DNA from: Podocnemis expansa
Taxonomy: Eukaryota > Chordata > Testudines > Podocnemididae
Reading direction: 5' to 3'
NCBI GenBank assembly: GCA_007922195.1
Contig: ML681998.1
Coordinates: forward strand, 19,127,906-19,191,905
Length of the DNA stretch: 64,000 nt
This document shows positions 22,911 to 35,198 of this stretch, one piece after another. How positions within the stretch are numbered: position 1 is the first letter of the stretch; the number at the start of each line of letters is the position of its first letter. The notes under the pieces were generated by a model. It was not told the origin of the DNA. It saw only the letters and a list, made by a program, of their open reading frames with translations, and did no database searches. The translations under genes and the position numbers were made by a program.

Positions 22911-24493
22911 GTAGGTAGTTATGTCCCAAGGCTCTCAGGGGTGGCATCAATGGGGCTACAGTTATTTTGTGACAATTCTCCATTTTACCAACAAAGCCCA
23001 TTTAATATCTTGGAATATGATGAAATACTTACACTGCAGTCCCAGCATAGTTGAGCCTACCACTTCTGATAGTGTGTGCCTCAATTGCCAAAGAATGGGT
23101 GTTTTATTCAGCAGTCAGAGCAATTCACACATTTGTTGTTGCAAAATACCTGTGACATGTCTTTGAAATATAATAGTATTAACTAAATCAAGCCATGCCA
23201 TGTATTGTACCCAGATGTTTAGATTAATAATGTAAAAGGAAATGTGTTTTCCCTTAATTACTATTTTGCTTGAGTGATATACTCTGTGGGAGCCCTGTTT
23301 CTTTCAGGGCCTGGTCTAAATTAGAGAGAAGTCAATGGGACTCTTTCCAGTTACTTCAGAGAGCTATGGATAAGGTCTTCACTCTACAGTCTTCAACATG
23401 TGCCTCATATGAAGAACCATCCCATGAAATTATATTGCATGAGAAGCTGCAGATCTGCGGAGAGGCAGACTCTGTAGCTACGTCTTCTGACTGATGATTA
23501 ACTGTTGACTGGGGGATAGCCCAAAGCCCCCTGCATAGCTGAAGAGTAAGCTTGTCAGACAGGGTCACTCAGATATTTACTTTTGGGATGAAAGCCTAAT
23601 CTTGGGAAACTTGCACCCTAAAATAATTTGTCTGGGAAAATAGTGAACAACTGGAAAAAGGAGTTTAGAATGGAAGCTGCATCTTAATCTTAACTATAGC
23701 ATTCACTAAAAGCAAACTCAAGAGTATATGTGCTTTTTATTTTAAAATGTCTTCTACTGCGTTATTCATCCTTCAGTGCTTCTGTAGGATGGAAGTACTC
23801 CTCTGCAACCTCCATACCATTGAGTCTTTCCATTTAGGTATTGCTGTAACAGGAATAAAGAGGCACGTTCCATGTCAACATGACATCAAAAACCCCCAGG
23901 GGACTGCTGAAAATGAAAATATGTAAATACTTGTCATAATCATGAGACCATGGAGAAAATTAATCAGTCAAGTTGACTATGGTTGAACAGAATCAATGGA
24001 ATTATAAAATAAAATTTGTAAGAGATGGCAGCATTTCAGAATTATATTCTACAAATGTTAGGTCTGATCTATTCTTCTTATTTTTTTAACACCAAGAATA
24101 TGACAATCTTCTTAAAATGTTTGAGAGCCTGTCTTTCTCACCAACAAAGTTGGTCCAATAAAAGATCTCACCCCACTCACCTTGTCTTTCATTTTACTTA
24201 GTGTTACTAGAGATGATGGACCGTTTCCTGCAGTCTTTAAATCATTTGACCGTTGACTGCAATGGAACTATTCACATGAATATGGATTATTGAATCTGGC
24301 CCTCTATCATTGAGTTTTAAAGCATTCTTTCAACTTTTTCTAGTAAACAAAGATGCATGCAATCAAATCTTTTTATTGTTATATCCAAGTGCACAGAGAA
24401 GCTGATTGACTCTGACTTCCCTTCTATCTCTATTGGAAAACAGTGTTTCGTGGTACACAGCATACACAACTGGGGCTCAGGAGGCATGAGTTA
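22911..24493. other. Intron-like DNA
   Basis: Nothing recognised apart from a weak GGGCCTGGTCTAAAT-type old repeat near 23305. It lies between the two candidate exons. Confidence 0.4.
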
Positions 24494-24612
24494 GAACAGA
24501 ATCAGAGGGTTGGAAGGGACCTCATGAGATCATCACATCTAACCTCTGGGGGCTTGAACCCAGGATCTTCTGCATATTAAGCAGAGGGGCTAGCAACTAC
24601 ACTATTTGCAGG
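24494..24612 (-). mobile_element. tRNA-derived SINE with CR1-like tail
   Basis: On the minus strand a tRNA-like part contains an anticodon-arm-like CTGCTTAATATGCAGAAG and a B-box-like GGGTTCAAGCC. This is followed directly by the CR1 3' tail (GAGGTCCCTTCCAACC and TCTGATTCTGTTCT). tRNA-derived SINEs that borrowed a CR1 tail are established in turtles. The A box is degenerate. Confidence 0.7.
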
Positions 24613-24795
24613 GCTTCTAGTGGTAGATCTGTTACTGGCCTGGTGGGTAGCTTGCAGGAAGTCACTTCTTTGCTCTGTGACTCACTTGCCCCATCTGTAA
24701 AATGGTAATAAGGCTTTCTGAGATCTGTTGATAAGAAAAAAAAATTCCCCTCTCACCCATATGGGTGGGATGTGTCTTCCTCAACCTCGGGTCCT

Positions 24796-25400
24796 CTACC
24801 AGAGGCCTAGGAGTTTGAGGGTTCTGCACAGTATCTTAGCTGTTCCGAGCACTGCACTCTTCTGGACAGACAGCTCTGATGTTGTTCCTGGGATCTGTTG
24901 GAGCCACTCTCCCAGCTTAGGAGTCACAGCCCCAAGTGCTCCTACCACCACTGGGACCACTTTGGCCTTTACTTTCCATATCCTCTTTAGTTCCTGATGT
25001 TGCTGTCACTTGGCACTGCTACATCTATCATTACCGCTGTCTTCTGGTCCTTGTCTATTACCACAATGTCTGGTTGATTGGCCAGTACCTGCCTGTCTGG
25101 CTGGATCTGGAAGTCCCACAGAATCTTAGCCCTGTTATTCTCCACGACCTTCTGTGGGATCTCCCATCTGGTCTTGGGAGGGTCTAGCCCATACACTGTG
25201 CAGATGTTCCTGTACACAATGCCAGCTACTTGGTTGTGCCGTTCAGTGTATGCTGTTCCTGCCTGAATCTTACATCCTGCCACTATGTGTTGGACTGTCT
25301 CTGAGGCCTCTCTGCACAGTCTGCACCTTGGGTCCTGTCTAGTGTGGTAGACCCCTGCTTCAGTGGATCTGGTGCTCAGTGTCCACTCCATATAATTTAT
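24796..25400 (-). pseudogene. C-terminal endonuclease of a site-specific-type non-LTR retrotransposon (R2/R4-like)
   Basis: The minus-strand frame 25391-24987 (134 codons) carries a zinc-knuckle C23-X2-C26-X8-H35-X4-C40, then NRAKILWDFQIQPD and the PD-X14-D motif (P107-D108 to D123 in PDIVVIDKDQ…MIDVAVP). That order is the C-terminal restriction-like endonuclease of R2, R4/Dong, Hero and NeSL-type LINEs, which nick target DNA for primed reverse transcription. After a stop and an apparent deletion the frame resumes as VVPVVVGALGAVTPKLGEW and ends at a TAG (24796-24798). RT is absent, so this is a dead 5'-truncated fragment. The domain call is firm. The exact clade is inference. Confidence 0.8.
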
Positions 25401-25677
25401 TCAAATTCCTTTGACTAACACCTGTGCAGTTCAATGCAATGGTTCTTACTTCCTATAGCCCTAGGCATTAGTCCTTCCTCCTTCAGCTGTGGGAAGAAAA
25501 GGGATCTCCTTTCCTTGTCCTGCTCTACCCCACTAACATTTTCTTCCTGCCTTTTATCAATCTAGTCATCTGATGAGACAATTAGTTCCTTAACTCACCC
25601 AGTTTCTCCATCTGATTAGCTAATTCCTACCTATTTTCTCAATCAGCCTTTGCTGGGGAAACTAACTGAGACTACAG

Positions 25678-26081
25678 CAGTGGTTCCCAACCTTTCTGAG
25701 GCTGGGGACCCTTTTTAACAAAAAAAATCTTTGCAGCCCCCTGACTGATTATGTAATCTGGCTCCTGCAGGCAGACTCTGGCCCATGCCACTTTGGTGGC
25801 ACCTCTGGGACAGCTGGCGAGTGGCAACACCACCACCATGGCCTGTGCCGCTGGGGAGCCAAGCCACAGTGGTTATGGCGCCCTGCCCTTGCCCCTGCTG
25901 GGGAGCCACTGTGGCCCCATCCCCCTGCCAGGATCCAGCCATGGGTGGGGAGAGGCAGCCCTGGCAGGATGCATTGGGGTTGCAGCTAGATTCTGGTCCC
26001 AGTAGGGAGAGGCTCCCCAGACCCCCTGCAACATGTCTGCAGACCCCCAGTGGTCCCTGGGCCTCAGGTTGGGAACCCCTG
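25678..26081. mobile_element. hAT element, CAGTGGTTCCCAACC family (404 bp)
   Basis: Ends CAGTGGTTCCCAACC and GGTTGGGAACCCCTG. Perfect 8-bp TSD GACTACAG (25670-25677 and 26082-26089). The interior is GC-rich (CCCTGCCCTTGCCCC). The copy at 31918-32306 is the same subfamily. Open frames inside are composition artefacts. Confidence 0.9.
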
Positions 26082-26277
26082 GACTACAGTGATCAGAGTG
26101 CTGACCCATTTATTTTGCCTAAGCGCTCTGTCACAATCTCATTTAAAAATAAACTAGTTGAGCTATTATCCATACAGCGGCATATATATTCTGGGAGAAA
26201 TCCTTTTGGCTCAACTTGCAAGGTGCCGGCCCACAGGGCAAGAAGGATTTGGCCCTCTATTTCCTGTATTTCACAAT

Positions 26278-26746
26278 GAGTATGTCCACGCTGGTTATTT
26301 CGAAATAAAAGAGATTAGGTCCACACGACGTATTCTTATTTCGAAATGACAGGCTCTGTCATTTTGAAATAAGAGCCATCATTTTGAAATAGCTTAAACC
26401 TCCTTTAAAGTGAAACGGCTGTTGTTTCGAAATGGTTATTTTGAAATAACGCTGTTCGGATGTGTTATTTCGAAATAACCATTATTTTGAAATAACACTT
26501 TTGCCCTTCTCCTTCCCAGGGTGCCTTCCTTTTAGCCTATATTGGGTGGGGGCATGGCCCAGGGAGGGGGCCATGTTGCCACACCTCCCATGGTGCCCCT
26601 CTCCTAAAGCGAAATAACAAGTCCTGAATTTGGACATTCTATTTCGCTTTGAACTTTTCCCTTAATTCAAATTAACTTATTTCGAAATAAGGACTTTATT
26701 TCTAAATAACTTATTTCAAAAAAATGATGTACATGTGGACATAGCC
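26278..26746. mobile_element. PIF/Harbinger-like MITE, TTTCGAAATAA family (about 469 bp)
   Basis: Ends GAGTATGTCCACGC and GTGGACATAGCC. Both arms consist of TTATTTCGAAATAAC palindromes. The central 26500-26610 core is the reverse complement of the core at 8040-8150. TSD not clear. Confidence 0.75.
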
Positions 26747-27829
26747 TATAGCTACAGAACATGAATGTTGCTCCAGGTAGTAAACAGTCAGGGTTATAAT
26801 ACTATCTCTGCTTTTATATGGATTTGCCCAAAGACTTCTTGATAATCACTAAGAATTGAGTAGTTCAGAAGGAACTCTTACATCACAGTGGTAAAGCACT
26901 CTTATTCCCAATTTCTGTAGGTTTCAAAGGACTACATATTCCCTGCAAGTTTTTGATGACCTTTTTATTTAATATTTATTTAAATGGAGGTCAAACAATG
27001 GTAGAAAAATTCTGCTGCTTTGAGAAACAGGTGTGTGTGTTTTTTTTTTCTTGTACAAAATTTTTGGCAGTATTGAAAGGGCCAAAGGAATCACAATTTA
27101 TAAAACAGAAATTAAAAAGAACTCTTTGGGAAAGTAGCATTAAAAGGAGGCTACACCATGGTCTTGGCCTGCACAAGATCCCCTGTGTTGTGCAAGAGCC
27201 ACCACTGTATGGCTGCATTGGATTTACTTAGTTTATGGGTCTGGGTGCAGGGCAGACAGCAGGAACTGCCTGTCTAGTAGTAGTTTTAGTAAGTTCATGG
27301 ACCAGGATGTCATTATACCTGGTGCTACACAATCACAGAACAAAAAGATGGCATCTGTCCCAAGAAGTTTACAATCTGTCTGTCTGTCTATCTCCATCTT
27401 TTGTCTCTTAGTTTATACTGAGATTATAAACTTCTATGGACAGGGACTGCCTCTCCATTCTGTGTTTGGGTAGCACAGTGAGATCCATGACAAAGGCTCC
27501 TGGGTGTTCTGGTAAAACAGATACAAATTATGAATCGTCCTCGTTCAAGTATAAAACAAATCATGGCTACAGACAGATGTGGGAACACAAGGAAATAATA
27601 CCATATTGGTCCATCTTTTAGACATGAATATCAGAGTACCATCAAGGAGCTGCATCTTGTAATGGGCTGATGTATGGATGTTCACAGTCTTTAAGACACA
27701 ACTGCTTCCTCGTGCTGCCCCCACATTTGGGGCTGATCCAAGAAGGGTTAGGACACCAAAAGGAGTATCTGTATAAAATGTATTTGTAAGTGACAGGAAC
27801 CTGTGGATTAGGTCCAGTCCCATCACCAT
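26747..27829. other. Intron-like DNA with weak old SINE-like motif
   Basis: Positions 27415-27500 (TTCTATGGACAGGGACTGCC, GTGTTTGGGTAGCACAGTG) resemble a widespread amniote SINE/LINE tail of the GGGCAGGGACTGTCTC type. The rest is unannotated. Confidence 0.4.
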
Positions 27830-29393
27830 TAAGGGTATGATGGGATGGCCTAATTGGAAATTGACTGATCTTTCATTACTGGTGGTGGATGTGCCAGTGG
27901 CTTAAGAAGGGAGGGTAGATGGGATGAGTTCTGAGTTATTACAGAGAATTGTTTCTTTGGTAACAGGCTGGTGAGACTTGCCCACATTCTCAGGGATTAA
28001 CTGCTTGCTATGTTTGGGATCGGGAGGGATTTTCCCCCAGGGCAGATTGTCTAGGGCAGTGGTTCCCAACCAGTGTGTGCCCCGGCAACACCCAAAGTGT
28101 GTCGCGAGCATCCCAGAGAGCTGGAGTTAAAATTCCCTCTCTGCTCAGCCCAGCCAAGTGGGCTGTGCAGGGCTAGGAAAAGGCAGGGCTTAAAGTAAGG
28201 GGGAAGGTACTGGAACACAGTTCCGGGGCCCCCTATTTTTAGGCAGGCAGCATTCTGGCCCCCACTAAAAATAGAGGAAGGCACAGGAACGTGGAGTTCC
28301 AGGGGTCCCCCTAAAACTAGCAGGAGCAGCTGGAAGGCAGCGTTCCAGTGGCTCCACCTTAGGCCCAGCCAGCAGAGAGGGGTGGGAGGCTGGGAGTGTG
28401 TGTATCTTTCCCTGCAGGGTGAAACAACTTGTGTCAGGCAGCCTGGAAACTGCCCAGGTAAGGGTTTGGGGGGGGGGCTGCTGTGGGTTGTGTGGGGCAG
28501 GTGTGTGTGTGTAGCAGAGGATGTGTAGCTGGGGTTGTGGGGTAGCTGTTTGGTTGGGGATGTGTGTAGCTGGGGGGTAGGGTGGCTGTGGGGGGGTGTA
28601 GCTAGGGGCTGGAGGCCTAGTTCTGACCCCTGCAGTGATGGGAGGGTCCATCACAGGCAGCAGGGGGCTGGGGGGAAGACGGGACCCACTGGGGTGGGAG
28701 GCAGCAGCAGTGAGGTGAGGATTTGCCCTGGGTGGCAGGGAGCCACTGTGGATAAGGGGGAAGTGGGTGTTGCACCATGCTCCCCTGCCCTACCTTCCCA
28801 CTCCCCAGGCTCCCCCTGTCCTCCCACAAAGCCACTCTTGTTCTCCCTTCCTCTCTCCTCTCTTGCCACCCTTGTGTTGTCCACCCACATGGCTGCCCTT
28901 GTCCTCTTTTGCCACCCCTGCCCTGCTGTGCTCCCCACACACTCCTGCCACTGCACACAACTCCTGCCCTCCCCCGTTTTACCACCCCTGCTCTGCTACC
29001 CCTACTATACCACACAGGAGCATTGCTGAAACACTGTGCCATGGTTCACGAATATTCATAAGTAATTCAAGTTAATTTGAATATTCATGAGTTTTCTTTT
29101 AATGGTGGTGTGCCTCAAAAAATTTGAAGGTATCAAGCTGTGCCACGGCAGAGAAAAGGTTGGGAACCACTGGTCTAGGGCTCTCAGGGTTTTCTCTGTA
29201 GCATGGGGAATGGCTCACCTGCTGGTGGATTCTCTAGTTATTAAATCATGGTTTGAGGACTTTAATAACTCAGTCATAGGACAGAGGCTTATTGCAGGAG
29301 TGAGTGGGTGGGGTTTTGTGGTTTTCATTGTGTGGGAAGTCAGACTAGATGATCATATTGGTCCCTTCTGACCTTAGAGGCTATGAGTCAGAT
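27830..29393 (+). mobile_element. CR1-family LINE 3' end, split by a 1.1-kb hAT
   Basis: The left part runs from about 27830 to CCCCCAGGGCAGATTGTCTAGGG. The right part starts at 29173 and ends CAGACTAGATGATCATATTG, GTCCCTTCTGACCTTAGAGG. Joined across the hAT they form a standard CR1 3' non-coding end on the plus strand. Confidence 0.85.
28057..29172. mobile_element. hAT element (1116 bp) inside CR1
   Basis: Ends CAGTGGTTCCCAACCAG and AAGGTTGGGAACCACTG. Perfect TSD GTCTAGGG (28049-28056 and 29173-29180). The subterminal GTGTGCC and CAACACCCAAAGTGTG motifs and the AT-rich 3' part are shared with the 2.2-kb copy at 55304. Positions 28440-28640 are GT-rich. No transposase frame was found. Confidence 0.9.
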
Positions 29394-29997
29394 TAAGCTG
29401 TTTGTAACTGATTCTATTTTGAAGGGACAATGGCTATTAGAGTTGGGTTTGCTACCTGTGAGTAAAACAAACTATTCATTATTTATGTATTTAAATCCCT
29501 TCATAATATCATGACTTTTCTTTCATGAGGGGTGTACTGTAAAGTTCTTTAACCTTTAGACATGATTTGATACAGAACTGTACCATGTATATTGGACTTA
29601 ATTCTCTTTTATACAAACCTAAACTGTAACTATGAAAAACCTATTGTGATTTCAGAGCAGGAGAAACCAAAAGAAAACTCAGGCCAAACTCTGCCCTGAG
29701 CTATGTGTGCTCAACTCCCATTGATTTCAGTGGAAGACGCCTAATGTCATCCATGGACTAAAATTAGTCCCACTGTTGGGATGGGTACATTTTTTAATCA
29801 GTGCACAGAGGTGCATGCACAGTAGCTTTGATGTTGGAAAAAAAGAATTTCTTGGCTTGGTCCAATGCCCACTGACATCAGTGGGAGTCTTTCCCATTTA
29901 GCATATTTACTTCGATAAACCTCAGATAACCGTTGTAAAGGTCTCACCATTTGCTGCCAATGTGGAACTCATTATGTTGTTTCAAACTTTTTAACAG
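29394..29997. other. Intron-like DNA with old repeat traces
   Basis: AACTCCCATTGATTTCAGTGG (29712) and CCACTGACATCAGTGGGAG (29868) are short traces of an ancient amniote repeat. Ends in a polypyrimidine tract before the acceptor at 29997. Confidence 0.4.
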
Positions 29998-30108
29998 GCT
30001 AAACGGGATGCCAAGAAAATGCCCACAAAAGAAGTCACCATTAATGTTACAAAAAGCATCAGACAACTTGACAGTGATAGAAGAATCACAAAGAATTGTG
30101 TCAATTAA
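29998..30108 (+). CDS. Candidate terminal coding exon with stop codon
   Basis: The acceptor TTTCAAACTTTTTAACAG ends at 29997. Then 36 open codons and a TAA (30106-30108). The peptide starts AKRDAKKMPTKEV and ends RRITKNCVN: basic, hydrophilic, without a membrane segment. The exon starts at a codon boundary, exactly as the donor at 22911 requires, so the two would be spliced in phase across a 7.1-kb intron. Sequence from 30109 on would be 3' UTR. No canonical AATAAA is visible in the next 1.5 kb. I do not recognise the protein, and I cannot exclude a chance frame. Confidence 0.6.
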   Translation, partial: AKRDAKKMPTKEVTINVTKSIRQLDSDRRITKNCVN

Positions 30109-31909
30109 AGGAGTTCAGTGAAAATGAAGATGGACCTAACAATACTTTGCTGCACTTTAACTGTGACTGATCACTTAAGATTTGAAGATCTCAAGATGTT
30201 CTGTGTTGAATGCAATGGGCGGCAGCAGCTGAGTGCCTTGAGAAATGTTGTCTTAACTAGCAGTAAATAGTTGCAAACACTGTTGGATGTTCAGACATGT
30301 ATTTATCTATTGCAGTGGCACTATACAAAAATATAACAAAATACGTGCCATTCATTTTTTCTCTTCAAGTCCTGTGTTGTCTACTTGTAGATTTTCTATG
30401 CTGCATTGCAGTTAGGATGAGATTGGGCAAATAGAGCTACAGTTCATCTCACTTTAAAACAGAGAATGAATAATTAATCTGTGTTATTAATAAGTAGCCT
30501 GGAATGTGTTATCTTCAGTTTTACAAAGTTAAAAATCTGACTTTCATGAAAACTCAAATCCAGATGTCTCTCTCAGAAGTAAAGAAACACAAATGGCTTC
30601 CAATTTTAAACTATATATGTGATCCATGAGTCATATTGTCTTCTGGTTAAATTGTTTTAAGTTAGTTTCTATATCAGAAGCGCTTATGTCTTGAAAGCAA
30701 TAACACTCCTGTTGTTACCAGTCTAATGAATCTGAAGTCCCCAATTTTAGCTCGTGAGTAGTGTTCTGGTTATGTTCAATTCTCCCTTTAAAAACTCCAA
30801 AATGAGATCTGTTCTACAAGATTTTGTAAGATGCCCTTCATTTTTCCAACTTTATCTATAAATAATCAGGCTTTCCCAAGTAATTTCTTGCTGACAACTC
30901 CACGAAGGTAATCTTAACTTGATCATTTGATTTAATTGATTTGGCTATCTGTTCTTGTTGTTTCAATATATGGTCAGTGAACAGAACATACATTTTATTT
31001 GCAGTGTATCCTTTCTCATTGTACTGTATATTTATCAAAAAAATATTGCCAAAAAAGCAATGTAAACTTTTGTACAGACCAACAGTTAACACAGAAACCT
31101 TTTAACAGAGAGGTAGTAAGTTTGATATTAATCCTCTGTGGCTTTGAATTTGGATTTTTATGGAGATAAGAGCAGTAAAATTATTTGATTCATCCATTAT
31201 ACACCTATGATCATCCTTATTGTGGCATTTACAGTACCTGTTTAACAATCATTGATGTTCCTAATAGGTGGAAGTGGGCAGAAACTGATCAATGTCTGAA
31301 CTGCATGAGATATTTCTTTTTCGTAACTTGGCAAACAGTCATGGATTTCTGGAATGACATCCTTACTGATTCCATATGAGAACTCTTTTAAGAAGTCAGC
31401 ATCAGGTTTATGAGTATTTAATACTTTGCTTTAAATACAGCAAATATATCCAGTAAAAAATTGTTTAAATAAGTAAATATTTTTATTATTCCTACATAAA
31501 GACAAAGTGAAATCCAGTCGTTACCAGAAATATTTTGCAAACACTAGTGCATGTATAGTTTTAAAACCATTTTTATTTGTAGATTTGCAGAGAAGGGGGC
31601 CAAAGATCCCATGATCTTTTTAAACTAATCTGTGCACTTATGTACAGTAATTAAGAGCATGGAAGGTTGAGTGGTGTAGGTGAAAACATTTATCCCAGCT
31701 ACTTAATGGAACCTGCCAACTTGCTGCACCTCTTAGACTCATTTCTGAAAATAAGCAGTGGGTATTGTAGTCAGTAATCTTCCTTAGCAATGGTGGCCAT
31801 TGTTGTCGTTGGCAGTGTACAAATCTAATTGAAAGTACAAATTTATGACTATTATTTCTGTACAGCATAAAGTATACATGGTATTGTTGATGGGAGAGCT
31901 ATGCCACAC
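30109..31909 (+). other. Possible 3' UTR and downstream DNA
   Basis: AT-rich, free of recognisable repeats for about 1.8 kb, which is unusual here and fits a retained 3' UTR. No clear AATAAA with a GT-rich follow-on was found, so the end is undefined. Confidence 0.35.
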
Positions 31910-31917
31910 CAATAACA

Positions 31918-32306
31918 CAGTGGTTTCCAACCTTTTTCAGGCTGATGACCCCTTTTTAACAAAAAAAAAAAATCTTTGTGGGCCCCTGGCTGATTATGTA
32001 ATCTGGCCTGCACTACTCTGGTGGTGCCACTGGGACACCTGGCAGGCGACACCGCCTTCACCATGGCCTGGGCTGTTGGGGAGCCGAGCCATGGCAGCCA
32101 TGGCCCCCTGCCCTTGCCCCTGTCAGGGAGCCACCGTGGCTTCATCCCCCTGCTGGGATCCAGCCAAGGGTGGGGAGAGGCAGCCCTGGCTGGGTGCATC
32201 GGGGCTGCAGCTGGATTCCAGCCCCAGTAGGGAGAGGCTCCACAGACCCCCTGCAACATGTCTGTGGACCCACAGGGGCCCCTGGACCCCAGGTTGGGAA
32301 CCACTG
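31918..32306. mobile_element. hAT element, CAGTGGTTCCCAACC family (389 bp)
   Basis: Ends CAGTGGTTTCCAACC and GGTTGGGAACCACTG. Perfect TSD CAATAACA (31910-31917 and 32307-32314). Internally homologous to 25678-26081. Confidence 0.9.
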
Positions 32307-33892
32307 CAATAACACATTCTTGACCCAGAGGTTTTACTAGTAAAGCCAGTTCAGTATAATCCAGCAAAGGAGCAGTAGGTGGCCAGTGTCATTAGTTCAT
32401 GTTAGGGAACAAATGGATTTTCAAGTGTCTTTTGAAGAAGAGGAACAGTGGCTTTGGTAGGCTGTTCCTCTGATAGGGCAGTGTACAAGAAGGTGAAGAG
32501 TTAGGAGTAAGCAAAGGAGACAAAGAGGACAGAAGGAGTTCAGACAGGGAGATAATTTGTAAACTAATTATTATAATGAAAACATTGGTTCTGGTTTTTT
32601 TTAAGTGTGTGTAGTTTGTGTATTAACCATCCTCAGTAACTGAAGAGCTATTATCCAGTAATAGTAAACTATGTTCAGAGGAACTTTTTCTGTTAAATAA
32701 TTGAAGACACTCAATAATGCTACAATTTAAATACATCATTTACTAATTATAAAACCCAGAGCAACAGCAAATTGAGACATGGAAAAGAAAGATTACAATC
32801 TAGCTGTTGTATGAAAATCCCATCACAAGCATTACTTGACTCTTGTGACCCACATATACATATTGGAGAAGTGCTACATGTAAACTGTTCCACACATATT
32901 TTTCTCTAGAGATGGTCCAAATGAAAACTCTTGATCAAAACACCCAAGAACTTCATGGCTTTTGAAATTCTGTGTATTGAGCCAGTCTCTAAATTATGAC
33001 TGTTTGATAAAGGGCTATGAAAAAATGATGTTTCCCTCAAGGCTGGATGCCCTTTCAATGATGCCCTCTCATGATTATTACATAGAAAGACAACTACGTA
33101 AAAACTCAGAGGGGGGGCATGTCTCAGAAATCTTCATTCAGTTCATGTGTGACCTTCCAAGGTAGTAGTACATCACAACCCCAACAGGCCATTTGCTTTC
33201 TGAGAACGTGAGTTGAGCTGAAATCTGAGAGTCTTTGGTTCTACTGCTTTATCTTACACCTTCCAAATACTATGAAAGGATTTTTGTTGATGAGAGGGGA
33301 AGAGAAAGCAGTTATATTTCTTCTAATAGCTATACTATTCCTGCTAGAACATTTAACGTTTCATATGGAGGAATTTTGCCTCTCTTTTGGATGCCCAGGA
33401 TTGAATCCACCCGCTTATGTTCTATCATGCAAAACCAGGCTGAACATTTTCTATAGATGAAAGAGTGTGGAAGTCAAATCATGTTATCAAAGGTTCATTC
33501 AGCAGATTGTTCAGCTGGCAAGAACTTGTGAAAGAGAAATAAATTTCTGTCTAGTCTATGAGTGCAGAAAAGGTTTCGTTTTGTTTTTGGTATGTATGTC
33601 AAAAGCTCTGATAAACACAAACCTTCTACCAGGCTACCAGCACTGATGTGCTATTATTAATGTACTTCTGGTTACATTATTAATGTTCTGGTAAGCTCAT
33701 GAAAATATTATACATTAGCTATAAAATGATGGAGGGTAGGGAAGGCTAGTTTCTGGCTAACACTCATTGAAAATTATATTTAGCATTCTTTGTTTCATTT
33801 GACAGAAGCACATTGGGGCAGTCTGTGGCTAAGGAACTGTGTCTAAGTGCTTGTCCCCTTGAATTTTTCATTGCTTTTCTTTAGTGAGGCAC
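32307..33892. other. Unique-looking DNA
   Basis: No repeat ends or coding motifs recognised. Confidence 0.4.
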
Positions 33893-34085
33893 AAAAGCAT
33901 ATTCAGTCATCTCTGTGACAGCAACAGTGGCCAAACTCAGCACGCTTCTGTCACAGGATAATTGCAGTCACAGAGCTCATAAAATAACTTTACATACGTT
34001 ACTGCCTAAAAACGGCACTGGGAAAAGAATCCAAATATGACCAATCTGTAATTAAGACAACTGTAATGATTCAAGTGTATATGAA
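33893..34085 (+). repeat. Diverged direct repeat, copy 1
   Basis: From AAAAGCATATTCAGTC to about 34085 this matches 36166-36360 in the same order: GTGACAGCAA, GGCCAAACT, CTGTCACA, ACATTACTG-like, CTGGGAAAAGAAT and GACCAATCTG. Identity by eye is roughly three quarters or more. Family unknown to me. Confidence 0.6.
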
Positions 34086-35185
34086 TGCCACCTAATCTGG
34101 CATTGCATCAAGTGCATGATTCTATATTTATGTAGTTGCAGGTGCATTTTGAGAAATCCATTTGGGCTGACATTGACGCAAGGCACCAGCAAGCCTAGCC
34201 ATTAGAAATAACTAGTTAATGCTGACCTTTCAGGAAATGATTGATGCAATGAAGTTTTCAGTCTTTGCAAACCTTCACCGTCATGGTAAAAGTTCAGCCA
34301 GTCATGTCTGTCTGACCTCTGAGGGAACAATTCTCTGCACTGGGGTTAAAATTAAGCACCTCTTGATTTTGAAGAACTGGTGGTTATGAGTCATATCTAG
34401 CAGCTATTCTTTAAGAATGGATCTGCTTCTAAGGCCTGGGGACTGACTGGTGTATTGTCTGTGTACAGGTATAGAGACAATGTAATGTGTGGCCTGAGCT
34501 TTGCTGTGGCTATTGCCAGCCATATAAGACTCAGTGCTGATGACTGATCAGAATGAAGAGTCTTCTACAGGAATTGTGAGCCAAATACACTTCATCTTTG
34601 TTAACACTGAGGATTATGTCAGTTTGGAGGAAAATTTAGCTAGGTTTCCTTGGAAGTTTCTGCTCCAGATTTTTCCTCTGTAAGGGAAATAGTTCACTGA
34701 ATATACTTGATGTTGATAGTCGCCAATGGATTGCCACTCTAGTTTTGACAGTCAGAGTTGAGGCCTTTCTGCAACACCAGTAATTTCCCCAGTGTTTCTC
34801 CCAGTCGCTTCACAGTAGCAAGTCTGCACACAGACAAGCTAATCATTTAGGATGAGCAATGGTTATTTATGGATGTAACATGGCTTCCCTGTAGTCACCA
34901 AATTGGAATCAATTTCTCACAAGTCACATCAAGGTTTTTACCAGGACTGAACCAAAGACATCTTACTCTAAGTGAGGATCATACCTCTCTAGACAATGAG
35001 CCTCTCATTTGCCACAAAGTAGGCTTTCCTTACTAAACGTGAAAAACCTTTGGTCTCAAAGGCTATAGGTGCGGCTTTGAAATTACTGTGCAATGTGTCA
35101 TCACATCTATGGGATATTTTAGAAGGAAGTTCACTTCTGCAGGAGGGACAATGTCTTTGACTGGTAGCGCACCTGTGGTACCAAC
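34086..35185. other. Unique-looking DNA
   Basis: No recognised feature. Confidence 0.4.
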
Positions 35186-35198
35186 CTTAGACTCTCAA

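Noticed and set aside
24530..24600. Possible tRNA gene
   Set aside because: Only the anticodon-arm and T-arm-like parts fit, the acceptor stem and A box are degraded, and a CR1 tail follows. It is a SINE.
28535..29061. Overlapping frames of 94-164 codons on both strands
   Set aside because: They lie inside a GC-rich hAT with a perfect 8-bp TSD. Stops are scarce there because of composition, and the proteins are Pro/Ser/Gly-rich with no domain.
31845..32367. Frames of 155-171 codons on both strands
   Set aside because: They match the hAT element at 31918-32306 and are mirrored in its sister copy at 25678-26081, so they are repeat-derived.
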